Of a DNA stretch of 64,000 bases, positions 31,278 through 41,097 are shown piece by piece; positions within the stretch are counted from its first letter, which is position 1; the number at the start of each line of letters is the position of its first letter. This DNA comes from Pseudobdellovibrio sp031428275 (lineage in GTDB: Bacteria > Bdellovibrionota > Bdellovibrionia > Bdellovibrionales > Bdellovibrionaceae). The DNA lies in contig JANPPC010000034.1 in the NCBI GenBank assembly GCA_031428275.1, positions 17,073-81,072 of the forward strand, read 5' to 3'. The notes under the pieces were generated by a model that was not told the DNA's origin, made no database searches, and was given only the letters and a program-made list of their open reading frames with translations. Made by a program: the position numbers and the translations under genes.

Positions 31278-33461
31278 CTACTTACGAGTTGTAGGACGAC
31301 TCGGTGAAGTTTTCATTGGTCCAGCAAAGCGACGTGGACGTGGGCGCTCTGAACCCGCATCGTCAGCGTTCCATGAACGGAAGCCTTCGCTGCGCGGAGC
31401 TTCGCCGCCGCGAAATTCAGTGCGCTCTGTGCGCGGCGCTGAAGAATCGCTATTGGGTCTACGAGCTGCGAACGGACGACGCTCGTTACCACCAGATGCC
31501 GGTGCTTTATCGCTGTACTTATCACGAGAAACTGAACCACGCGGAGCGTAGTTACCTTCGCGTGCTTCACCGCGTGGAGCGAAGTCAGCACGTGGAGCGG
31601 CATCACGTGAATCATTACGCTCTTCACCTACGAAAGCAGGGCGAACGAAAGGTTTCGCTGGACCTTCATTCCGAGGGCCGCGGTAGCTATTTGAATCATT
31701 ACGGTCGCCGCCGCGGAAACCACCATCACGGTTGTCGCCACGGAAACCATTACCACCATCACGAGGGCCGCGCGAATATCCGCCGCCGCCGCCGTTACCA
31801 CGGTATCCACCGCCGCCACCATTGCCGCCGCGGTATCCATCGCGAGGGCCTGAAGAATCACGACCAACCGGACCGCGATCACGCGAACCGTAGTCTTGCA
31901 TTTCGCGTGGAACAACGCCGTCACCAACGAAATCCATTGAAGTCTCGCGGTTTTCGAAAATATCAGCGTGATCAGAAACTAAATAACGTTTCAAGAATTC
32001 TTCGATTGTGAAATCAAAAGTAAACATCTCTTTAAGATCAGCCATTTTACGATCTAAAAATTTACCGGCGCGGAAAGAAACGTCATCGTTACCAACAGCG
32101 TTTAACGATGCGATAACATCTTTAACTCGGAATAAGTTCAATTCATCATTCGACGGCGCAAGACCTTTTGTCATCACGGCCTTGGTGACTTGCTGAATAC
32201 GTTTTAAAGTACGTACTTCATGGGGAGCAATTATTGATAAAGCTAAACCTTTTTTACCCGCACGGCCTGTACGACCGATTCGGTGAGTGTAACTTTCAAC
32301 TTCACGTGGCAACGAGAAGTTAATGACGTGGGTCAAATCGTTGATATCAAGACCACGAGCTGCAACGTCGGTTGCAACTAGGATTTTGATTCGGCCTTTA
32401 CGGAAATCTTGTAAAATAAAATCACGCTCACGTTGTGGACGGTCTCCGTGAATACAATCTACTTTAAATGATTTGCGTTTTAACCATTCAGTGATTTCAC
32501 CAACTTCGCGTTTAGTTTGGCAAAAAATCAAACCATAGAATTCAGGGTTCATGTAAAGAACTGAAGATAACATCTGCAATTTACGATCTGGGTAGATTGT
32601 ATAGTAAATTTGTTCGATATTTGGTTTTTCAGAATCTTGCTTATGAATTTCTACTTTGTCGTAATCTGGTAAGTACTTAGAAACTACGCGGCGAATTTCC
32701 GGAGACATTGTCGCTGAAAACAACCACTTGCGTTTTGATTCGTCGTTACCGATGGCGTTTAAGATTTTCTCGAGGTCGTCTTGGAAACCCATCGAAATCA
32801 TTTCATCTGCTTCGTCTAAGATTAAAGTTTGAACGTCATTTAATTTTAAAACTTTGCGATCAACTAAATCACATAAACGACCCGGAGTACCAACAACGAT
32901 ATGAACACCGCGTTTTAATGCCGTTACTTGGCGATCATAAGAAGATCCACCGAAAACGGTCAAGGTGCTCAGACCTTTCCATTTTGCAATCTTCTGAATT
33001 TGCGCTTCAACTTGCGTTGCTAATTCACGTGTCGGGCACATGATTAAAGCTTGTACGGTCTTTAATTTTGCGTCGATTGATTCAACTAACGGAATACCGA
33101 ATGCGCCCGTTTTACCCGTACCCGTTGCCGCTAAACCTACGAAATCTTTTTCGCGAGTTAAAAGCATCGGAATGGCTTGAGTTTGGATTGAAGTTGGATT
33201 TGTGAATTTCATCTCTGCTAGGGATTTCAAAACTTCTTTTGATAAGCCCCAAGATTCGAAAATGTTTACAGGAGTTTCGTCAGACTCTTCGCCTTCGAAG
33301 TCATCTTCTTCTTCTTCGCTATCTGCAATAGCTGGAGTTACGGGTTGTCTAGGTTCAACTGTGACTTCGTGGCTGGCTTCGTGATCGGCAGTTGTTGTGA
33401 TTGTTTCGTGGTTCGAAGACGTAGGGTCGTCGATCACACTGTGCGTGTTATCTACTGTCAT
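31278..33461 (-). CDS. DEAD-box ATP-dependent RNA helicase with Gly/Arg-rich tail
   Basis: 727 residues. After an acidic N-terminus (EEEDDFEGEESDE) comes a full helicase core: Q motif FTNPTSIQTQAIP, motif I ATGTGKT, PTRELA, TPGRL, DEAD, SAT, then RGLDI and HRIGRTGRAG. A ~110-residue linker region follows, and the last ~180 residues are low complexity, rich in Gly, Arg, Asp and Asn (GGNGGGGGYRGNGGG), like RNA-binding RGG tails. No DbpA-type RNA-binding fold is obvious by eye. It probably remodels rRNA or mRNA, as DeaD/CsdA/RhlE do. AAAGGA lies about 7 bases before the ATG. An almost 300-base leader upstream holds no gene. Confidence 0.9.
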   Translation of the reverse strand: MTVDNTHSVIDDPTSSNHETITTTADHEASHEVTVEPRQPVTPAIADSEEEEDDFEGEESDETPVNIFESWGLSKEVLKSLAEMKFTNPTSIQTQAIPMLLTREKDFVGLAATGTGKTGAFGIPLVESIDAKLKTVQALIMCPTRELATQVEAQIQKIAKWKGLSTLTVFGGSSYDRQVTALKRGVHIVVGTPGRLCDLVDRKVLKLNDVQTLILDEADEMISMGFQDDLEKILNAIGNDESKRKWLFSATMSPEIRRVVSKYLPDYDKVEIHKQDSEKPNIEQIYYTIYPDRKLQMLSSVLYMNPEFYGLIFCQTKREVGEITEWLKRKSFKVDCIHGDRPQRERDFILQDFRKGRIKILVATDVAARGLDINDLTHVINFSLPREVESYTHRIGRTGRAGKKGLALSIIAPHEVRTLKRIQQVTKAVMTKGLAPSNDELNLFRVKDVIASLNAVGNDDVSFRAGKFLDRKMADLKEMFTFDFTIEEFLKRYLVSDHADIFENRETSMDFVGDGVVPREMQDYGSRDRGPVGRDSSGPRDGYRGGNGGGGGYRGNGGGGGYSRGPRDGGNGFRGDNRDGGFRGGDRNDSNSYRGPRNEGPAKPFVRPAFVGEERNDSRDAAPRADFAPRGEAREGNYAPRGSVSRDKYSDKAPASGGNERRPFAARRPNSDSSAPRTERTEFRGGEAPRSEGFRSWNADDAGSERPRPRRFAGPMKTSPSRPTTRK

Positions 33462-33758
33462 GGACTATTCCTTTGTTATGTATGGCACTGGTTGAAGGCG
33501 CCAATGTGTTGGCACTTAAAGCCCAATCTATATCCACATAACATAGTTAGCCGTGAGTGCACTTTTACCGTTTACAAGGGTCTACCTAAGTTTTACGCAG
33601 CTGGGTAGCACTTTGTTACAATTCAGTTAAATGGGCCTGTGTTCCAAGAATTTTTGAAAGGATCGTGAACAAAATACCTCGAAGAGTCTATCTATCGAGG
33701 TAAAAATGGGTCCATTGTGGAACTGAAACTAACTTGCTTTCAAGCAACAGAAGTGAAT

Positions 33759-34409
33759 TTAATCGTCTAGATTTTTCAATAAAGTCTTAATGGCCCAAGA
33801 GGCCGCTTCGCCAATTTCAGAGCTGGTCAGCTTTGAGTCTTGTTTAATTTCATGCCACAAGCGCGCATTCACCAAAGACACAATCAACTGCAACCGGGCC
33901 GCTTGGCTGGCGCTTAAATTAAGTTTACTATCAATCATGATTTTTTGAATCATAACTTGCTTTACTTTTTTACGAAAAATATCTCGGGCCTGTTGTCCGA
34001 AGGGCGAAAACAAATAGGCCATCACTAAATCTTCGTGCTTTTCAAAAAGTTCAAACGTGTGCTTCGCAAAGCCTTCAATATTTAACTCTTGCAAAGTATC
34101 CATACCCGCCTTTAAAAAACTTTGCAGGTAACGATCAGTCGCTTCATTCATGGCCTGTTTGTCTTTGAAAAAACGAAAGATTGTTCGCACCGAAATTTTT
34201 GATCGTTTCGAAACCTCGGCCATATTAACTTCGCCGCCGCGTCTTTCGACTAAGAATTCAACCACGGCTTGCATAATTTTTTTCTGAGACTGCTCAGACT
34301 TCTGCAATCGAGTTTCGTTATTGTAAACTCGCTTACTTAACTTCTTTTGCTTTTTAGCTAGTTTCTTTACTGGCTTTTCTGCCGAACTTTTAGACTTTTT
34401 TTTCGCCAT
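33759..34409 (-). CDS. TetR-family transcriptional regulator
   Basis: 216 residues from the ATG at 34409, preceded by AGGGA; a longer start at 34487 adds 26 unfamily-like residues. A Lys-rich N-terminal tail (about 45 residues) precedes a TetR helix-turn-helix: VVEFLVERRGGEVNMAEVSK, then KISVRTIFRFFKDKQAM, where RFF replaces the usual YxxF. The C-terminal helical ligand domain is divergent. The Lys-rich tail is similar in style to that of the Bcp protein at 62698. It is divergent from the fasciclin gene, with a palindrome between them. Confidence 0.8.
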   Translation of the reverse strand: MAKKKSKSSAEKPVKKLAKKQKKLSKRVYNNETRLQKSEQSQKKIMQAVVEFLVERRGGEVNMAEVSKRSKISVRTIFRFFKDKQAMNEATDRYLQSFLKAGMDTLQELNIEGFAKHTFELFEKHEDLVMAYLFSPFGQQARDIFRKKVKQVMIQKIMIDSKLNLSASQAARLQLIVSLVNARLWHEIKQDSKLTSSEIGEAASWAIKTLLKNLDD

Positions 34410-34506
34410 CTTCCCTACTTTGGTCACTAAATGCTTTGTGCGTCTTCGCTTAATAGTAATAACCAGTGCAGTGTTTTTGCAAATCATTTCGCATAGTTGC
34501 GAATTA

Positions 34507-34521
34507 ATCTCGATCCGAGAT
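34507..34521. promoter_or_regulatory. Short perfect palindrome, possible operator
   Basis: ATCTCG, three-base spacer, CGAGAT: a perfect six-base inverted repeat between the tetR start (34409) and the fasciclin gene (34635). Its size and position suit a TetR-type operator controlling one or both genes. This is inference from location only. Confidence 0.3.
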
Positions 34522-34634
34522 GATTCAAATCGTTATACGTATAAAAGTTTTCTTGCGAGAACCCCATTTCGATGAGAACCTAATTTTCGTGACAGTTAAT
34601 CTGACACCAATTTACCACTCTTAAAGGAGAACGT

Positions 34635-35186
34635 ATGAAGAACTTGAAAGCCCTATTAGCAGCTACCGTAATGATCGCTTTTTGCGGAACTAGTTTTGCC
34701 GAAAAGTCAGTTGAAGTCGGTGGAGCAGCAATGTTTCCGTCAAAAGATATCGTCGATAACGCTGTTAATTCTAAAGACCACACAACTTTAGTAGCTGCAG
34801 TAAAAGCCGCTGGTTTAGTTGATACTTTGAAGAGCGCAGGCCCATTCACAGTATTTGCTCCAACAAATGAAGCTTTCAATAAGTTACCAGCTGGTACCGT
34901 TGAATCTTTATTAAAGCCTGAAGCTAAGCCTACTCTAACGAAGATTTTAACTTACCACGTTGTTGCAGGAAAGCATGATTCTAAGTCAATCGCAGCAGCA
35001 ATCAAAAAAGGTAAAGGCACAGCGTCTTTTGATACAGTTGCTGGCGGAAAGTTAATGGCGGCGATGAAGGGTAAAGATCTTATGTTAACGGATGAAAAAG
35101 GCGGAATGTCTAAAGTGACAATCGCTGACGTTTACCAAAAAAATGGCGTGATCCACGTTGTTGATACCGTTGTAATGCCTAAGTAA
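34635..35186 (+). CDS. Exported fasciclin (FAS1) domain protein
   Basis: 183 residues with a signal peptide (about 1-22, FCGTSFA-EK) and a single FAS1 domain. The H1 box is PFTVFAPTNEAFNKLP, and the later ILTYHVVAGK and VIHVVDTVVMP boxes are intact. FAS1 proteins are usually secreted adhesion or matrix proteins. AAAGGAG lies 6 bases before the ATG, a strong ribosome site. A clean terminator follows at 35241. The neighbouring divergent TetR may regulate it. Confidence 0.9.
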   Translation: MKNLKALLAATVMIAFCGTSFAEKSVEVGGAAMFPSKDIVDNAVNSKDHTTLVAAVKAAGLVDTLKSAGPFTVFAPTNEAFNKLPAGTVESLLKPEAKPTLTKILTYHVVAGKHDSKSIAAAIKKGKGTASFDTVAGGKLMAAMKGKDLMLTDEKGGMSKVTIADVYQKNGVIHVVDTVVMPK

Positions 35187-35240
35187 TTTTATTTATTGTT
35201 TTTTAAAAATAGCTTTGTACGATACAAAGTTGTTGTTCGG

Positions 35241-35271
35241 AAGAGCCGGGATTTGCCCGGCTCTTTTTTTT
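35241..35271 (+). terminator. Rho-independent terminator after the fasciclin gene
   Basis: A perfect ten-base-pair stem AAGAGCCGGG / CCCGGCTCTT with a five-base loop, followed by seven or eight T. It sits 54 bases after the stop and 15 bases before the end of the convergent barrel gene, and could serve both. Confidence 0.85.
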
Positions 35272-35285
35272 GAGTACGATCTGAT

Positions 35286-35939
35286 TTAAAAAGTGTAAGA
35301 TACAGCCGTAACAACACCGTTTGCTTGAATGGTTTCATTGGTCTCGACTTTAACACCGTTCGCCGGGTTAATCGCATCACCGTTAATATTAAAACCTAAA
35401 GTTTGAAAAGCGACCAGCAAACTGATGCCTTGTTTTTCGTACTGCGCACCGATCTGCAAGCCTGTACCTGGCTGGGTCGTGTATTCACCCGTATCGAAAC
35501 CCGCCGCATAAGCGATATTTAAACCCCCGACTGCACTCAAATTTTTTGCGATCGGATAAACGATATCGCCCTGAGCTTTCACAATCGTCATTTTCGAATC
35601 GGCTGATGCACTGTTAAGCGACTTATAAACTGTGCCTGAAGTATCGTATCCGAAAGTTCCGAAGGCGTAGTTATCTTTATAACCTAAGCTGATACCAAGC
35701 ATACTCATGCTTCCTGAGTACTCGGCTTTCGAAGTACCCGCCGGCATTCCACGGTGCGTGCGATCGTTAGCTTTTGTGTAGATATCAGAAAGATTTGAAT
35801 AGGCTAAGCCAAGCTTTACGCCGGCCGGTTTTTCGATCGGAGCCTGATCGTTCGAGTAAGTCGTAGTGCCCGTTGGGTTTTGCGCAGAGGCAGCCGTCGA
35901 AATTAAAATTGCTAGAAGACCTAGTGATACTTTGTTCAT
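35286..35939 (-). CDS. Small outer-membrane beta-barrel protein
   Basis: 217 residues with a signal peptide (about 1-19, TAASAQ). The mature part has alternating strands with Gly/Tyr/aromatic girdles and ends in VVTAVSYTF, the C-terminal Phe signature for barrel assembly. The length fits an eight- to ten-stranded barrel. It does not match a named family by eye. The start is preceded by AAGGAG about 7 bases upstream. Confidence 0.65.
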   Translation of the reverse strand: MNKVSLGLLAILISTAASAQNPTGTTTYSNDQAPIEKPAGVKLGLAYSNLSDIYTKANDRTHRGMPAGTSKAEYSGSMSMLGISLGYKDNYAFGTFGYDTSGTVYKSLNSASADSKMTIVKAQGDIVYPIAKNLSAVGGLNIAYAAGFDTGEYTTQPGTGLQIGAQYEKQGISLLVAFQTLGFNINGDAINPANGVKVETNETIQANGVVTAVSYTF

Positions 35940-36070
35940 TATATACTCCTTGGTTTAGCCAAACGAATCAGCCAGCCACATTATAGCTGATCGTTCTACT
36001 AAACTAAAGCGAACGTGTTGTTCGTTCAGTACTCTTGCAGCAACTACTCGAGCGGCAAAAAGTTAGACAG

Positions 36071-39000
36071 TTACAAATTACGCCGGTACTGGCCACCAAC
36101 TTCGTAAAGTGCTTGTGACATTTGAAACAGCGAGCAATGTCTTGAAGCGCTTAATAAGGCTTCGAAAACGTTTTCGCCGCCCAACGCGACTTTTTGCAAG
36201 TTGGCGATTTCAATATCGGCCTGTGACTTATGCATTTTTTGAAATTGCACCACCTCGGTTAACTGGTGGTTTTTTTCTTCTTGTGATGCTCGGGCCATTT
36301 CGATTTTTGGTGGCGTGTAGTCGGCCGCTAAGGTTTTTGGATTGATGAAGGTATTTACCCCGATGATTGGCAAAGTACCTTCGTGCTTTAGGTGCTCGTA
36401 GTATAAAGATTCTTCTTGAATTTTCGAACGTTGGTACTGCGTTTCCATCGCACCCAAAACGCCGCCGCGTTCGTTGATGCGTTTGAATTCTTCTAACACC
36501 GCTTCTTCAACCAATTCAGTTAATTCATCGATGAAATAACTACCTTGGGTCGGATTTTCGTTTTTAGTCATGCCGAATTCACGATTAATAATCATCTGAA
36601 TAGCCATGGCACGGCGAACAGATTCTTCAGTGGGTGTCGTGATCGCCTCATCGTAAGCGTTTGTGTGCAGCGAATTGCAGTTGTCGTAAATGGCGATCAG
36701 GGCCTGTAACGTTGTGCGAATGTCATTGAAGTCGATCTCTTGCGCATGCAGCGAACGACCCGACGTTTGAATATGGTATTTTAATTTTTGCGAGCGATCA
36801 TTGCCCTTATAAAGATCTTTCATCGCGATCGCCCAAATACGACGGGCCACACGCCCCAACACTGCGTACTCGGCGTCTAAACCGTTACTAAAAAAGAAAG
36901 ATAAATTAGGCGCGAAGTCGTCGATCTTTAGGCCACGCGATAAATAGTACTCAACAAATGTGAATCCATTTGAAAGCGTAAATGCCAATTGACTGATCGG
37001 GTTTGCTCCGGCTTCGGCTATATGGTACCCGGAGATGCTGACTGAATAGAAATTTTTTATTTGGTTTTCGGTGAAGTAAGCTTGAATGTCGCCCATCATT
37101 TTTAAAGCAAAATTGATCGAAAAAATACATGTATTCTGACCCTGATCTTCTTTTAGAATATCGGCTTGCACTGTACCGCGCACTTGTTGAATGGTCGTTT
37201 TTGATACTTCGGCGTGTTCGACTTCAGATAGTTTGCGGCCCAAGGCTTTCTCTTTTTTATCGACTTGCTGATCGATCGCAGTATTGAAGTAAAAAGCTAA
37301 AATCATTGGCGCCGGACCATTGATCGTCATGCTGACTGAAGTATTTGGATCGCAAAGATCAAAACCTGCATACAGCTTTTTCATGTCTTCGAGAGTACAA
37401 ATGCTTACCCCTGATTCGCCGACTTTACCGAAAATATCAGGGCGCGGGTTTGGGTCTTGCCCGTACAGTGTGACTGAATCAAATGCTGTCGATAAGCGAT
37501 TGGCTTTTTCACCCTTACATAGATAATGGAAGCGGCGATTTGTGCGATCTGGCGTTCCTTCACCAGCAAACATACGCTTCGGGTCTTCATCTGCGCGCTT
37601 TAATTGAAAGACTCCGCCCGTGTAGGGAAATTCTCCGGGGATATTTTCCATTTTTAAAAATTGGTAGCGATCGCCCCAGTCTTTAAATTTAGGCAAAACG
37701 ACCTTACGAATTTTTGTACCACTTAAAGTTTTTGATACTAAGTTTTGTCTGATCTCTTTATCGCGTACTTTGAATACTAATTCATCGGCTGCGTAAGTTT
37801 TTTGTAATTGATCCCAATTTTCTAAACTTTGAATTTCTTGGGCTTCGAAATCTTTTTTAAATTCTAAAGATTTTTTTTCGATGGTTGCTGCATCTAAGTT
37901 AAGTTCTTTTGAAAGATTATGTAACGCACCTAATTTCGATGCCTTGACGGCTAAATCTTTCACACGCGTTTTGTACTTACGATGCGTCGACACAATTTCG
38001 GCTAAATAGTTTTGCCGTTCGGCCGGTATAATCACGTGCTCATCTGCCGCTAAAATATTGTTTCTAAAATCAATGTCGACTGGCGGTAAGGCGTGTTTTG
38101 CAACAAGCGCATCGGCGATCGAAAAAAATAATTGGTTAACTCCGCCATCATTGAACTGACTGGCCTGAGTCAGGTACACCGGAACTTTTGTCTCAAGATC
38201 GAAAATCTTACGCGACCGCTTGAATTGTTTAGTCACGTCACGTAGCGCATCTTGGGCTCCTCGACGATCGGCTTTATTGACGGCTACAAAATCAGCGAAG
38301 TCGATCATATCGATTTTTTCGAGTTGCGACTGCGCACCGAAGTCGGATGTCATCACGTACATCGATAAATCACTGACGTCAGTGATCGCCATATTGCCCT
38401 GACCAATCCCCGAAGTTTCGGCGATGATCAAATCAAAATCTAATCGTTTCATGAATTTTAGAATGTCGGGCAGAGTGTTCGCAATCTCTTTACCTGAACC
38501 GCGAGAAGCGACCGAACGCATATAAATATTCGGGCGAGACAAAGAATTCATGCGAATGCGATCACCCAAAAGTGATCCGCCCGTTTTTCGTTTTGAGGGA
38601 TCAACGCAAACCACACCTAATTTTTTACCAGGATATGAGTTTAAAAAACGCTGCGATAATTCATCGATAAGCGATGATTTACCGGCTCCGCCCGTTCCGG
38701 TAATTCCTAAAATTAAGGGCGCTTTATTTTTTGCGGCGAAATTCGTTAATGCGAATTGATCCAGCTTAATATCGGTGTGGCCATTTTCGATGGCCGTTAG
38801 CGCTAAACCCAATTCAACCGACGGAACGGTGTCGCCGGCGAAGATCTGTTTTTTAGAAAATTTCTTTTGCGCTTCGATTATATCAAAATCACAACCATCA
38901 ATGATCATACGGATCATACCTTCGAGACCCAGTTTACGCCCGTCATCGGGGTGAAAGATCTGCGCAATACCGTAAGCCTCAAGTTCACGCTTTTCTTCGT

Positions 39001-39331
39001 GCACGATCACGCCACCGCCACCGCCGTAGATCTGTACGTAACTGGCACCCGCCTCATTTAAAAGTTCGCGCAAGTATTTGAAGTATTCCATGTGCCCGCC
39101 TTGATACGACGAAACACAAACGCCCTGCGCACCCTCTTGTAAAACGGCTTTAACCACGTCTTGCACCGACCGGTTATGGCCTAAGTGAATCACCTCGGCA
39201 CCCATGTCTTGTAAAATACGGCGAATGATATTTATCGTTGCGTCGTGGCCGTCAAACAAGGCCGCAGCCGTAACGACTCGGACCGGATTTTTAGGATTCG
39301 TAAACGTGGGGGCAGACTTTGTATCAGACAT
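36071..39331 (-). CDS. icmF: Fused isobutyryl-CoA mutase IcmF
   Basis: 1086 residues from the ATG at 39331, chosen because GGAG lies about 7 bases upstream; the TTG at 39352 is a weaker choice. The domain order is that of IcmF: a B12-binding domain (about 10-150, FDGHDATINIIRRIL, LGHNRSV, GGGGGVI), a MeaB-like G-protein chaperone domain (about 200-430, GITGTGGAGKSS, NKADRRG), and the mutase large-subunit TIM barrel (about 560-1086, TGGVFQLKR, TSGRSLHAQEIDFND, THEESLYY-like end). It isomerises isobutyryl-CoA and n-butyryl-CoA using adenosylcobalamin. The operon with hbd and enoyl-CoA hydratase points to branched and short-chain acyl-CoA use. No cobalamin riboswitch is seen upstream. Confidence 0.95.
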   Translation of the reverse strand: MSDTKSAPTFTNPKNPVRVVTAAALFDGHDATINIIRRILQDMGAEVIHLGHNRSVQDVVKAVLQEGAQGVCVSSYQGGHMEYFKYLRELLNEAGASYVQIYGGGGGVIVHEEKRELEAYGIAQIFHPDDGRKLGLEGMIRMIIDGCDFDIIEAQKKFSKKQIFAGDTVPSVELGLALTAIENGHTDIKLDQFALTNFAAKNKAPLILGITGTGGAGKSSLIDELSQRFLNSYPGKKLGVVCVDPSKRKTGGSLLGDRIRMNSLSRPNIYMRSVASRGSGKEIANTLPDILKFMKRLDFDLIIAETSGIGQGNMAITDVSDLSMYVMTSDFGAQSQLEKIDMIDFADFVAVNKADRRGAQDALRDVTKQFKRSRKIFDLETKVPVYLTQASQFNDGGVNQLFFSIADALVAKHALPPVDIDFRNNILAADEHVIIPAERQNYLAEIVSTHRKYKTRVKDLAVKASKLGALHNLSKELNLDAATIEKKSLEFKKDFEAQEIQSLENWDQLQKTYAADELVFKVRDKEIRQNLVSKTLSGTKIRKVVLPKFKDWGDRYQFLKMENIPGEFPYTGGVFQLKRADEDPKRMFAGEGTPDRTNRRFHYLCKGEKANRLSTAFDSVTLYGQDPNPRPDIFGKVGESGVSICTLEDMKKLYAGFDLCDPNTSVSMTINGPAPMILAFYFNTAIDQQVDKKEKALGRKLSEVEHAEVSKTTIQQVRGTVQADILKEDQGQNTCIFSINFALKMMGDIQAYFTENQIKNFYSVSISGYHIAEAGANPISQLAFTLSNGFTFVEYYLSRGLKIDDFAPNLSFFFSNGLDAEYAVLGRVARRIWAIAMKDLYKGNDRSQKLKYHIQTSGRSLHAQEIDFNDIRTTLQALIAIYDNCNSLHTNAYDEAITTPTEESVRRAMAIQMIINREFGMTKNENPTQGSYFIDELTELVEEAVLEEFKRINERGGVLGAMETQYQRSKIQEESLYYEHLKHEGTLPIIGVNTFINPKTLAADYTPPKIEMARASQEEKNHQLTEVVQFQKMHKSQADIEIANLQKVALGGENVFEALLSASRHCSLFQMSQALYEVGGQYRRNL

Positions 39332-39395
39332 TAAATTCTCCAGTTCGTTCAAAGCAGTGAGGGCTTAAAATATTCGTAACAGGCCAATTAGCCCA

Positions 39396-40193
39396 TTACT
39401 CGCCCTTGAATGAAGGCTTTCTTTTTTCGACGAAAGCTTTTGTACCTTCGCGCGTGTCGGCCGAAGTAAATAAGGCTCCGAAAATTTGTGCTTCGTTTTC
39501 GAGGGCCTCTTCCGTCGCCAGATCAAAGGCTTGGTTAATTGACTTCTTGGCCACTGAAACCGCTAACGGAGAGCGCGTTAATATCAATTCTAACTTCTGA
39601 AGAGCTGTCGGAAGTAAATCAGCTAAAGGTACGACATGATTCACTAAACCCATTTGCATCGCTTGCGTTGCATTGATCATTTCGCCCGACATCGTGATCT
39701 CGCGTGCTTTTCGGATTCCGATAGCGCGAGTCAGCCTGACCGTTCCGCCAAACCCGGGTATTAAACCTAAGCTGACTTCAGGTAAACCGAATTTAGCGTT
39801 TTCACTGGCCACTATAAAATCACACGCTAAGGCTAGTTCTAAACCACCGCCCAATGCGAAACCGTTCACGGCCGCAATCACCGGGATTTTTAAAAGATTC
39901 AATTCATGAAATACGCTTTGCCCGCGCTTAGCAAACTGCACGGCTTGGTCTTCATTTAAATCCATCATCTCTTTGATATCGGCCCCCGCTACGAAAGCTT
40001 TTTCGCCCGCACCGGTAATAATAAGGGCCTTAGTTGATTCAAAATCCATTTCAGAGATTTGACGAACGGCATCACCCATTTCATTTAAGATTTGAGAATT
40101 AAGAGCATTTAAAGACTCGGGGCGGTTAATAGTCAGTAACCAAACGCCGTTATCTTTGGGTTCTAGTTTTATTTGTTGATACTGAGAACTCAT
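39396..40193 (-). CDS. Enoyl-CoA hydratase (crotonase family)
   Basis: 265 residues. Crotonase landmarks are present: NRPESLNALNSQ, AFVAGADIKEM (first oxyanion segment) and GFALGGGLELALACD, with the two catalytic glutamates expected in GLPEVSLGLIPGFGG. It hydrates trans-2-enoyl-CoA to 3-hydroxyacyl-CoA. It lies between hbd (37 bases upstream) and icmF on the same strand, which implies one transcript for butyryl/isobutyryl-CoA turnover. Confidence 0.9.
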   Translation of the reverse strand: MSSQYQQIKLEPKDNGVWLLTINRPESLNALNSQILNEMGDAVRQISEMDFESTKALIITGAGEKAFVAGADIKEMMDLNEDQAVQFAKRGQSVFHELNLLKIPVIAAVNGFALGGGLELALACDFIVASENAKFGLPEVSLGLIPGFGGTVRLTRAIGIRKAREITMSGEMINATQAMQMGLVNHVVPLADLLPTALQKLELILTRSPLAVSVAKKSINQAFDLATEEALENEAQIFGALFTSADTREGTKAFVEKRKPSFKGE

Positions 40194-40230
40194 CGGATAG
40201 ATCCTTTTTTTATTAATTATTTACGAAATA

Positions 40231-41097
40231 CTATTTAGCGTAGTTATAAAAACCGCGACCTGATTTACGACCCAACCAACCCGCCTCAACATATTTTACA
40301 AGCAGGGGGCACGGCCGGTACTTTGAATCAGCCATTCCGTCATGTAGCACATTCATAATGGCCAAGCACGTATCTAAACCGATGAAGTCAGCTAAAGTCA
40401 GCGGACCCATCGGTTGGTTTGTTCCTAATTTCATCGCTTGATCGATTGATTCAACAGAGGCGATGCCTTCGTGAAGTGTGTAAACTGCTTCGTTAATCAT
40501 CGGCATCAAAATGCGGTTGACGATAAAGCCTGGCATATCTTTGGTTGATTCGACGAAGACCTTACCTAACTTTTCGGCCAAAGCACATGTCGCTTTGAAC
40601 GTATCGTCCGAAGTTTGTAAACCACGAATGCCTTCTACAAGCTGCATCAATGGGACGGGATTCATGAAGTGCATGCCCGCCACTTGCGAAGGGCGCTTGG
40701 TAACGGCCGCAATTTTTGTAATGGAGATCGATGAAGTATTTGAAGTTAGAATTGCATCTTTTTTAACGATTTCATCTAGTTGACGAAAAATGTTTAACTT
40801 AAGTTCAATACTTTCGGTTGCGGCTTCAACAACGAAATCGCAATCCGCTAGGTCAGTCATGCTGCTGGTGGTTTTTATTTTTGCCAATAGCGTTTTCTTT
40901 TGCTCTTCAGTCATGGTTGTTTTTTTAATAAGACGATCACAACTGGCAGCGATTGTTCCTAGACCTTTATCCAAAGACCCGGCCGAAATATCAAACATCA
41001 CAACATCAAAATTTTGTGCGGCCGCAACTTGCGCGATGCCATTACCCATTTGACCTGCGCCCACGATACCTATTTTTTTAATTGAAGAAATTTCCAC
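40231..41097 (-). CDS. 3-hydroxybutyryl-CoA dehydrogenase
   Basis: About 288 residues. A Rossmann NAD site IGIVGAGQMGNGIAQVAA starts the protein, then HFMNPVPLMQLVEGIRG (catalytic His) and NRILMPMINEAVY, ending with GRKSGRGFYNY, all typical of Hbd/PaaH. It oxidises 3-hydroxyacyl-CoA with NAD. I favour the GTG at 41097, with GGGAG five bases upstream; ATG at 41109 and TTG at 41124 are also in frame. First gene of the hbd-ech-icmF operon. Confidence 0.9.
   Translation of the reverse strand: MEISSIKKIGIVGAGQMGNGIAQVAAAQNFDVVMFDISAGSLDKGLGTIAASCDRLIKKTTMTEEQKKTLLAKIKTTSSMTDLADCDFVVEAATESIELKLNIFRQLDEIVKKDAILTSNTSSISITKIAAVTKRPSQVAGMHFMNPVPLMQLVEGIRGLQTSDDTFKATCALAEKLGKVFVESTKDMPGFIVNRILMPMINEAVYTLHEGIASVESIDQAMKLGTNQPMGPLTLADFIGLDTCLAIMNVLHDGMADSKYRPCPLLVKYVEAGWLGRKSGRGFYNYAK

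Noticed and set aside
31304..32011. Long open frame (235 codons) opposite the DEAD-box helicase tail
   Set aside because: It mirrors the Gly/Arg-rich low-complexity coding sequence of the helicase; composition alone keeps the opposite frame open and the product is His/Arg-rich nonsense.
36250..36275. ACCACC/GGTGGT hairpin with T run
   Set aside because: It lies inside the icmF coding sequence and its T run is on the non-transcribed orientation, so a terminator role is unlikely.
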